Program-made: the position numbers and the translations under genes
Notes under the pieces: generated by a model
Seen by the model: only the letters and a program-made list of their open reading frames with translations
Database searches by the model: none
Told to the model about the DNA's origin: nothing
Shown here: positions 1 to 5,031 of the stretch, piece by piece
How the letters are laid out: every line of letters starts with the position of its first letter
How positions within the stretch are numbered: position 1 is the stretch's first letter
Assembly: GCA_003487525.1 (NCBI GenBank)
Contig: DNDT01000030.1
Span: 1 to 5,031 of the forward strand
DNA length: 5,031 bases
Reading direction: 5' to 3'
Origin: Flavobacteriales bacterium
Lineage (GTDB): Bacteria > Bacteroidota > Bacteroidia > Flavobacteriales_E > Vicingaceae

Positions 1-1
1 C

Positions 2-136
2 AAGGAATTTATCAAAGAATATCCGGACCATGATATGACGGAAGCCGCAAAATTCTCGCTTCAAAATCTGGGTAAATCACCCGAAGAGCTGATTCGAGAA
101 TTTGAAAGGCAAAATGCTACTCCGGAAGAAAATTGA
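2..136 (+). CDS. C-terminal fragment of a probable TPR-type protein (5' end outside window)
   Basis: An open frame enters from the left edge and ends at TGA 134-136, giving 44 residues that begin KEFIKEYPDHDM and end RQNATPEEN. The pattern of EFIKEYPDH, then a helix with AAKF, then LGKSPEEL resembles the tail of Bacteroidetes tetratricopeptide-repeat proteins, where the last repeat is followed by a short charged helix. The Tyr-Pro turn followed by an amphipathic helix is typical of TPR units. The identification is a weak inference because most of the protein lies outside the window; a periplasmic or lipoprotein TPR scaffold is possible but cannot be tested here. The gene points towards dacA and its last 20 bases overlap the end of dacA on the opposite strand. 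There is therefore no intergenic space for a terminator between the two stop codons. Confidence 0.5.
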   Translation, partial: KEFIKEYPDHDMTEAAKFSLQNLGKSPEELIREFERQNATPEEN

Positions 137-920
137 TCAGCTGATTAAGTCGTTTGATCGAAACGTTGTTTGTTAGCTTTCCACCTTTACAAACACTGAT
201 CCGTCCATTTTGTTCAGATACTACAACGGCAATTGCACTTGACTGCTCCGTAATACCAATGGCGGCCCTGTGCCTCAGACCTAATTGACCCGGTATATCC
301 TGCCTGTCCGATATCGGAAGTACACATCTTGCAGCAACTATTTTATTGTTATTTATCAGCACCGCTCCGTCGTGAAGCGGACTTTCCTTTGTGAAGATGC
401 TCTCGAGCAGAAGGGAAGATAAATTTGCATTGATTGGTTCACCCAAAGACTTATACATATCAAGTTCATTTTCTTTCGAGATGACTATCAAGGCGCCAAT
501 TTTTTGTCCTGCCATACTTTCACACGCATCGACAACGGGCTTTATAAATGAAGCTTCCTCTTTCTCATGATGTTTCTTGAGATAAAACATCCACTTTGTC
601 AGTAAAAATCTGTTGTAAATTTTGGGCGAAGCTATCAGCAACAAAAACTTCCTGATTTCCTGTTGAAAAACGACAATAAGGGCGATTACTCCAACTCCGA
701 TAAACTGTCCGAGAATCTCATGCAACAGTTCCATATTCAGGTAATCGGTGGTCTTCCAAATGGTATAAATTGCGATTGCCCCGACAAAAATTCGCAAAGC
801 AGCCGTACCCCTTACGAATTTGTATAACTGGAAAATAATGAACAACACCAAAATGATATCCAGTGCGTCCAGCCACCAATGAATGGAGCTGAAATCAGTT
901 AACTTTTCAATAAGAGACAT
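117..920 (-). CDS. dacA: Diadenylate cyclase (c-di-AMP synthase), CdaA/DacA family
   Basis: This 267-residue protein condenses two ATP molecules into cyclic di-AMP at the cytoplasmic face of the inner membrane. Three hydrophobic segments (about 19-33, 42-57 and 72-86) form the membrane part usual for CdaA. A short linker leads to the DAC catalytic domain from about residue 125 to 260. The two signature motifs are present: DGA at 184-186, within SPLHDGAVLI, and RHR at 216-218, within GLRHRAAIGI. Length and layout match full-length CdaA, so the protein is expected to be active. The ATG at 918-920 is followed directly by the expected N-terminus. The position after Ser235-Glu236 is Gln, where CdaA of Firmicutes usually has a second Glu. 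folP lies 30 bp upstream on the same strand, so the two are probably cotranscribed. c-di-AMP typically controls potassium and osmolyte balance and the cell envelope; no target is evident in the window. Confidence 0.96.
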   Translation of the reverse strand: MSLIEKLTDFSSIHWWLDALDIILVLFIIFQLYKFVRGTAALRIFVGAIAIYTIWKTTDYLNMELLHEILGQFIGVGVIALIVVFQQEIRKFLLLIASPKIYNRFLLTKWMFYLKKHHEKEEASFIKPVVDACESMAGQKIGALIVISKENELDMYKSLGEPINANLSSLLLESIFTKESPLHDGAVLINNNKIVAARCVLPISDRQDIPGQLGLRHRAAIGITEQSSAIAVVVSEQNGRISVCKGGKLTNNVSIKRLNQLINFLPE

Positions 921-950
921 CCGGTGTATTATGAGGAAATTGCGGCCAAA

Positions 951-1787
951 TTACACCTTTTGAATATATGATACAATTTTCACCACTTCTTTGGCTTCGA
1001 GCACGTCGTGTACTCTTAAAATATTGGCACCGTTCAACAGTGCCAGGGTATTTAAAACACTTGTCCCATTGAGCGCTTTTTCCGGTTTAGAATTCAACAA
1101 GTTATGAATCATGGATTTTCTTGAAATACCCACCAGGATGGGGCAACCAACAGATTGAAATTTCTCGAGGCCTGCCAGTAATTTATAATTGTGCTCCAGA
1201 TCTTTGCCAAATCCAAATCCGGGGTCGATGATGATGTCCTGAATTCCACTATTTCTGGCAGCGCCAACCCTTTCTTTTAAGTATGTAAGCACCTCATTTA
1301 CAACATCTTCGTATTTAATATCTTTTTGCATGTTGCTCGGATTGCCTTTCATGTGCATCAGGATGTACGGAACTTTTAAACGGGCAACTACATCCAACAT
1401 ACCGGTATCCGCAGTACCCGCTGAAATATCATTTACAAAGGATGCTCCGTGATTGACAGCTGCCTCTGCAACGGTACTTCTGAAGGTATCAACGGATAAA
1501 AGTGCCTTGGGAAATTCCTTTGAAATAATTGGTATGAATGTTTTAATCCTGTCAAGTTCTTCGCCTGGATCGATATCGCTTGCCCCGGGTCTTGAACTGT
1601 ATGCACCGATATCAATAATGTCGGCTCCTTCATCGAGCATTTCGCGAACCCGTTCAAGGACAAGTTTTTCTGAGTGATATTTTCCGCCATCATAAAATGA
1701 ATCGGTTGTTATATTTAGGATTCCCATGATCGCAGGGCAGTTTATGCCGTGCATTTTACCCCGAATTCCGAAGCTCAGATTTTTCAA
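951..1787 (-). CDS. folP: Dihydropteroate synthase
   Basis: This cytoplasmic TIM-barrel enzyme of folate synthesis joins 6-hydroxymethyl-dihydropterin diphosphate to p-aminobenzoate and is the sulfonamide target. Numbered from a TTG start at 1785-1787 (278 residues), it has MGILNITTDSF at 21-31, GAYSSRPGA at 61-69, SVD at 98-100, VND at 118-120, DPGFGFGK at 188-195, GISRKS at 220-225 and RVHDV at 258-262. D100, N119, D188, K224, R258 and H260 correspond to the substrate-binding residues of the E. coli enzyme. Thr28 replaces the usual Pro of the first loop (TPDSF). The start is uncertain. The frame is open to a TTG at 1817 (288 residues), and the first ATG is at 1754 (267 residues) but would remove the first conserved strand. 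TTG at 1787 gives MKNLSFGIRGK and the family's usual length, with a weak purine stretch (GGAAAGA) upstream. The gene is followed by dacA after 30 bp. Confidence 0.95.
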   Translation of the reverse strand: MKNLSFGIRGKMHGINCPAIMGILNITTDSFYDGGKYHSEKLVLERVREMLDEGADIIDIGAYSSRPGASDIDPGEELDRIKTFIPIISKEFPKALLSVDTFRSTVAEAAVNHGASFVNDISAGTADTGMLDVVARLKVPYILMHMKGNPSNMQKDIKYEDVVNEVLTYLKERVGAARNSGIQDIIIDPGFGFGKDLEHNYKLLAGLEKFQSVGCPILVGISRKSMIHNLLNSKPEKALNGTSVLNTLALLNGANILRVHDVLEAKEVVKIVSYIQKV

Positions 1788-1837
1788 AAAAGTGGTATCT
1801 TTCCGATCCGTTGACAAAGCTGTATATTTCTTTGATT
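1788..1837. promoter_or_regulatory. Divergent promoter region between folP and the DUF1599-tpiA operon
   Basis: This is the only place where both outward-facing transcription units can start. If the preferred starts (TTG 1787 leftward, ATG 1838 rightward) are right, it is 50 bp long. For the rightward genes, TATCTTTC at 1796-1803 matches five of the six fixed bases of the Bacteroidetes -7 element TAnnTTTG, but no well-spaced TTG -33 element was found. For folP, the reverse strand reads CAGCTTTG at 1822-1815, also one base from the consensus. Either promoter could also extend into the flanking coding sequence. The existence of a control region follows from the layout; the exact elements are weak guesses. 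Confidence 0.35.
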
Positions 1838-2392
1838 ATGCCCGATACAAACAAACAATATGATTCAATAATAGCGAAATGCACAGAGATATTCTCAAAA
1901 AAGATGCAAGATTATGGCAGTGCATGGCGAATATTGAGAACGAGCTCACTGACGGATCAAATTTATATCAAGGCCAAACGCATTCGAAGCATCGAAGAAA
2001 AAGGGATTTCAAAAGTTGAAGAGGGTGTTGAACCGGAATTTGTGGGCATTGTAAATTATTGCATTATGGCACTCATTCAATTGGGAATGAACGGATCCGA
2101 TGAACTCGAAATCGAAACTGAGAAGTGCCTTAACATGTACACGGAATTTTTCAATAGTGCCAAGTCCTTGATGGGTAATAAAAATCACGATTACGACGAA
2201 GCATGGCGTGACATGCGTATTTCTTCCCTTACAGATTTGATATTAATGAAACTTATGCGCATTAAACAGATTGAAGACAACAATGGCGAAACACTCATAT
2301 CAGAGGGTTTGGATGCGAATTACCTGGATATTATTAATTACGCTGTTTTTGCCCTCATTCGTCTGGATGAATTAAAAATTGAATTAAAATGA
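1838..2392 (+). CDS. DUF1599 (nucleotide modification associated domain 1) protein with two tandem domain copies
   Basis: This 184-residue soluble protein consists of two copies of a helical domain. The first (core about 25-82) has DYGSAWR, SSLTD, RIRSIEE and EGVEPEFVGIVNY. The second (core about 118-176) has DYDEAWR, SSLTD, RIKQIED and EGLDANYLDIINY. The family is DUF1599 (Pfam PF07659), found singly in phage and linked by context to nucleotide or base modification. In Bacteroidetes the doubled form sits next to folP. Its biochemical activity is unknown to me; a nucleotide-binding or nucleotide-hydrolysing role like that of all-alpha NTP pyrophosphatases is speculation. The frame is open from TTG at 1811 (193 residues), but the ATG at 1838 gives MPDTNKQYDSI, which fits the family better and avoids an overlap with the longest folP frame. 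The stop overlaps the next start as ATGA, implying translational coupling. Confidence 0.88.
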   Translation: MPDTNKQYDSIIAKCTEIFSKKMQDYGSAWRILRTSSLTDQIYIKAKRIRSIEEKGISKVEEGVEPEFVGIVNYCIMALIQLGMNGSDELEIETEKCLNMYTEFFNSAKSLMGNKNHDYDEAWRDMRISSLTDLILMKLMRIKQIEDNNGETLISEGLDANYLDIINYAVFALIRLDELKIELK

Positions 2393-3654
2393 AAGATTAT
2401 TTGATAGGTTTTTGCAGAATAATAGTCGGATCACTATTTATTTTCTCAGGGCTCATTAAAGCAAACGATCCGCTTGGATTTTCTTATAAACTGGAAGAAT
2501 ACTGGATAGAGTTCGGGATGAACTGGGACTGGTTGATTTCGATCGGGCCGACTATGGCATCGATAATCTGTATTTTGGAAATAGTTCTCGGCATCGCCAT
2601 ACTAATTGCTTTCAGGGTTAAACTGGTATCACGGCTCTTGCTGTTCATAATGGTGTTTTTTACCATATTAACCTTTGCTTCTGCAGTATTTGGCCTGGTC
2701 AAAACATGTGGATGTTTTGGCGACGCATTTCCATTAACACCCTGGCAATCATTTATAAAAGACATTGTTCTGATTGTTTTGGTACTCGTTATCAATAGTT
2801 ACAGTGCTGATATTAAACCATATAAAGAAAGATACAAGGGGACGGCCTTTGTTATTTTTCCGACCGTAATCATGGCGTTTATATCGAATTACCTTGATTG
2901 GAATTTTCCGCTTTACTTTACCATGGGACTTCTGATATTCTATTTTTTAGGCGCGTTCGTCAATCCGGAATACTCTGGTAAGTTAACAGTGGCCTTATCC
3001 CTGATCGGGTCGGTCTGGGTGTGTTATTACAGTCTCAATCATCTTCCGATGAAGGATTTTCGACCTTATGCGATAGGGAAAAGTATCGTTGAACAGATGC
3101 ATCTTCCCGAAGGCGCCAAACCGGATGTTTACAAGAACGTTTTCAAGTATAAGAACAAAAATACGGGTGAGGTGGAAAGCTTTGACGATAGCAATTATCC
3201 CTGGGATGACGAGAATTATGAATTTGTTGACCGTATAACAAGCCTTGTCGAGAAAGGAGATGAAGCGAAAATTACCGACTTCTCCATTGTTGATTCCGAT
3301 GGATCTGACATCACAGAGGATATCCTGAACGATCAAAATCCAATTTTAGTAGTGATTTCATCCAATACCGAAAAAGCGTGTAAATCAAACGCCTTGAAAT
3401 TGTCTGAACTCATCAAGTCATGCAATCAGGAGGGCGTTTCCGTAATTGGACTTTCTGCTTCAAACCCGGCAAGCGTTAAAAAATACACCGATGAGAATGA
3501 CCTTGAAATGAGTTTTTACGCTACGGATGAGATTACATTAAAAACCATTGTTCGGTCCAATCCCGGTTTAATATTGCTCAGGGATGGTGTTGTCGAAGGG
3601 AAATGGCACATCAATGACGTTCCTGTATTTGCGGAATTGTTGGTGAAAGATTAA
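2389..3654 (+). CDS. BT_3928-family membrane protein: DoxX/MauE-like domain plus thioredoxin-like tail
   Basis: This 421-residue inner-membrane protein starts at ATG 2389, inside the stop of the DUF1599 gene. Residues 1-138 form a four-helix DoxX/MauE-like domain (hydrophobic stretches near 4-24, 53-75, 80-104 and 121-138), with the motif GLIKANDP at 21-28 and the cysteine pair CGCFGD at 107-112. Three further membrane segments follow (about 150-167, 175-192 and 198-214). Next comes a conserved-looking linker with DFRPYAIG (223-230) and LPEGAKPDVY (239-248). The tail (about 292-421) looks thioredoxin-like: DFSIVDSDG at 297-305, a strand at 318-324, and NPGLILLRDG at 391-400 with Pro392 in the cis-proline position. 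It has no CxxC; Cys331 and Cys345 are the only cysteines there. MauE-like proteins are linked to disulfide formation, so a thiol-redox role is possible, but the function of the family is not established. The gene is coupled to its neighbours on both sides. Confidence 0.85.
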   Translation: MKDYLIGFCRIIVGSLFIFSGLIKANDPLGFSYKLEEYWIEFGMNWDWLISIGPTMASIICILEIVLGIAILIAFRVKLVSRLLLFIMVFFTILTFASAVFGLVKTCGCFGDAFPLTPWQSFIKDIVLIVLVLVINSYSADIKPYKERYKGTAFVIFPTVIMAFISNYLDWNFPLYFTMGLLIFYFLGAFVNPEYSGKLTVALSLIGSVWVCYYSLNHLPMKDFRPYAIGKSIVEQMHLPEGAKPDVYKNVFKYKNKNTGEVESFDDSNYPWDDENYEFVDRITSLVEKGDEAKITDFSIVDSDGSDITEDILNDQNPILVVISSNTEKACKSNALKLSELIKSCNQEGVSVIGLSASNPASVKKYTDENDLEMSFYATDEITLKTIVRSNPGLILLRDGVVEGKWHINDVPVFAELLVKD

Positions 3655-3658
3655 GCAT

Positions 3659-4738
3659 ATGCTTCGATATACCCTCGGAAAAGTATTTTATGGGATTCTA
3701 GTGTTATTTGGTGTTGTCAGTCTGATATTCGTACTGTTCCATGTAATACCCGGCGATCCTGTCAGAATGATGATGGGGCAGAGGGGAGACGAGGCGTCAA
3801 TAAAAGCAATCGAGAAGGAGATTGGTCGGGATTTACCGGTATTTAGGCAATATATAAAATACATGAACGATCTGAGCCCGGTTTCATTTCACAATCGGTC
3901 CAATCGCGTGCATTTTTTATATCTCGACAAAGATAAGTACAGTTATGTGGAATTGCTTGGAATTGGTCAAAACACTCTTGTCCTGAAATGGCCATACCTG
4001 AGGAGGTCTTATCAGTCCAAGAAAGCAGTGGTTACAATTTTGAAAGATGCCTTGCCGGCTACCCTGATTTTAACTTCGGCAGCAATCAGCTTTGCCTTTC
4101 TGGTGGGAATAATACTTGGAATTACCGGAGCATTGAATCAAAATCGATGGCCTGATCGCTTTCTTTTGGTCGTAACTACAATTGGAATGTCGGGGCCTTC
4201 GTTTTTTATTGCCATTCTTGTTTCCTGGCTGTTTGGTTATTTATGGTCGGATTTTACGGGTCTGAATATGACCGGAAGCCTCTATGAAGTTGATGATTTT
4301 GGACGGGGTGAACACCTTGCATTGTCTAATTTGATTTTGCCCGCATTGACATTGGGAGTTCGCCCTTTGTCCGTGATAATGCAGCTTATGAGAAATTCCC
4401 TTCTCGATGTACTCGACCAGGATTACATCAGAACAGCACGGGCAAAGGGTCTTACAGAGTTGGTCGTTATTGGAAAGCATGCGCTGAGAAATTCTCTAAA
4501 TCCGGTAATTACCGCGGTTAGCGGTTGGTTTGCCGGAATGTTGGCAGGAGCTGTATTTGTTGAAATGATATTTGCATGGAAAGGAATAGGATGGGAAATC
4601 GTTACAGCACTTGATCAATATGATCTGCCGGTTGTAATGGGTGCCGTTATCGTAATTTCTTCCATTTTTGTTTTAATAAACATCCTGGTGGATATTTCCT
4701 ATACATACCTGGATCCAAGGGTTAAACTTCAGAACTGA
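3659..4738 (+). CDS. ABC transporter permease, OppB/DppB (peptide/nickel) type
   Basis: This 359-residue inner-membrane permease belongs to the binding-protein-dependent family that imports peptides, nickel and similar solutes. The N-terminus has the OppB/DppB pattern: a first helix (about 9-29) followed directly by VIPGDPVRMMMG (29-40). Further helices lie near 132-157, 168-195, 222-242, 284-303 and 325-347. The cytoplasmic EAA loop that contacts the ATPase is at about 255-285, with DYIRTARAKGL and HALRNSLNPV. The loop between the first two helices is longer than usual: about 35 extra residues precede RRSYQSKK (115-122), where typical family members read 'DLGRSY'. That accounts for the length compared with the usual 305-340. 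No partner permease, ATPase or binding protein is in the window, so the substrate cannot be named. ATG 3659 lies 4 bp after the previous stop. The stop overlaps the tpiA start by one base (TGATG). Confidence 0.93.
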   Translation: MLRYTLGKVFYGILVLFGVVSLIFVLFHVIPGDPVRMMMGQRGDEASIKAIEKEIGRDLPVFRQYIKYMNDLSPVSFHNRSNRVHFLYLDKDKYSYVELLGIGQNTLVLKWPYLRRSYQSKKAVVTILKDALPATLILTSAAISFAFLVGIILGITGALNQNRWPDRFLLVVTTIGMSGPSFFIAILVSWLFGYLWSDFTGLNMTGSLYEVDDFGRGEHLALSNLILPALTLGVRPLSVIMQLMRNSLLDVLDQDYIRTARAKGLTELVVIGKHALRNSLNPVITAVSGWFAGMLAGAVFVEMIFAWKGIGWEIVTALDQYDLPVVMGAVIVISSIFVLINILVDISYTYLDPRVKLQN

Positions 4739-5031
4739 TGCGTAAAATAATTGTTGCGGGAAACTGGAAAATGAACTTAGAATTCGAAGAGGCCAAAACG
4801 CTGGTTGATTCGTTGAATAATCTTGATCTCACGGTAGGTGGTCTCGACAAGGTGCTCATTTTCCCTCCGTTTCCTTATCTAAAGCCGTTAATGGACTTGA
4901 AGCTAAAAGCTAAAATCGGACTTGGCGCTCAGAATGTTTCATCTGAAGAGAAGGGGGCTTTTACCGGGGAAGTTTCGGCTAAAATGCTTTCATCAATTGG
5001 TATCGAATACACGTTAATTGGACATAGTGAG
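4738..5031 (+). CDS. tpiA: Triosephosphate isomerase, N-terminal part (3' end outside window)
   Basis: The first 98 codons of a TIM-barrel enzyme that interconverts dihydroxyacetone phosphate and glyceraldehyde-3-phosphate in glycolysis and gluconeogenesis. The start reads MRKIIVAGNWKMN, with the substrate-binding Asn9 and Lys11. GAQNVS is at 63-68, and IGHSE at the right edge (94-98) contains the catalytic His96. The catalytic Glu and the phosphate-gripping loop lie beyond the window; about 150 residues are missing compared with a normal length near 250. The ATG shares its A with the TGA of the permease gene, and no Shine-Dalgarno sequence is seen, so translation is probably coupled to the permease. 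The cut is due to the window edge, not a mutation. Confidence 0.97.
   Translation, partial: MRKIIVAGNWKMNLEFEEAKTLVDSLNNLDLTVGGLDKVLIFPPFPYLKPLMDLKLKAKIGLGAQNVSSEEKGAFTGEVSAKMLSSIGIEYTLIGHSE

Noticed and set aside
133..148. Near-palindrome TTGATCAGCTGATTAA, possibly an operator or terminator
   Set aside because: The perfect core is only 10 bp and gives a weak stem with no T-tract directly after it. It lies at the end of two genes where no operator is expected.
1433..1693. Open frames on both strands inside folP (- 1433-1693 and + 1453-1677)
   Set aside because: They lie wholly within a strongly conserved dihydropteroate synthase, and their translations are low in complexity with no recognisable domain.
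1811..1839. TTGACA at 1811-1816 followed 17 bases later by GATTAT, resembling a sigma-70 promoter
   Set aside because: The -10 match is poor and overlaps the likely start codon at 1838, and Bacteroidetes primary sigma factors use a different consensus.
2484..2795. Antisense open frame inside the membrane-protein gene
   Set aside because: It mirrors the hydrophobic coding frame and has no family resemblance; the sense frame carries clear motifs such as CGCFGD.
2995..3336. Second antisense open frame inside the same gene
   Set aside because: It overlaps the conserved DFRPYAIG to DFSIVDSDG part of the sense protein and shows no domain of its own.
4241..4480. Antisense open frame with several Cys-x-Cys and Cys-Cys pairs inside the permease gene
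   Set aside because: The cysteines come from the complement of sense Ala/Gly/Thr codons around the conserved EAA loop; this is not a credible zinc-binding protein.

Overview
The window looks like chromosomal housekeeping DNA from a member of the Bacteroidetes (Bacteroidota), perhaps a flavobacterial or related lineage. The base composition is moderate and slightly AT-rich, gene starts lack strong Shine-Dalgarno sequences, and the gene order is one I associate with this phylum: folP and dacA on one strand, and a DUF1599 protein, a BT_3928-type DoxX-like membrane protein and tpiA on the other. No mobile element, CRISPR array, tRNA or rRNA was seen.

Layout. The left edge (2-136, +) carries the last 44 codons of a gene that resembles the C-terminal tail of a TPR-type protein. 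It converges on, and overlaps by 20 bp, the 3' end of dacA (117-920, -), the membrane diadenylate cyclase that makes c-di-AMP. Upstream of dacA, 30 bp away and on the same strand, is folP (dihydropteroate synthase, about 951-1787, -). A short divergent control region (about 1788-1837) separates folP from a rightward operon.

The rightward operon is extremely compact. It holds the duplicated-domain DUF1599 protein (1838-2392), the BT_3928-family membrane protein with a degenerate thioredoxin-like tail (2389-3654, 4-bp ATGA overlap), an OppB/DppB-type ABC permease (3659-4738, 4-bp gap) and the first 98 codons of tpiA (4738 to the window end, 1-bp TGATG overlap). These genes are probably cotranscribed and translationally coupled, so a glycolytic enzyme shares a message with two poorly understood proteins and a lone permease.

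All the genes are intact apart from the two cut by the window edges. Nearly every base is coding; the only gaps are 30 bp (921-950), about 50 bp (1788-1837) and 4 bp (3655-3658). I found no clearly new system. The most interesting items are the internally duplicated DUF1599 protein, the MauE-like/thioredoxin-like fusion that has lost its CxxC, and the lone permease with an enlarged extracytoplasmic loop inserted before tpiA.
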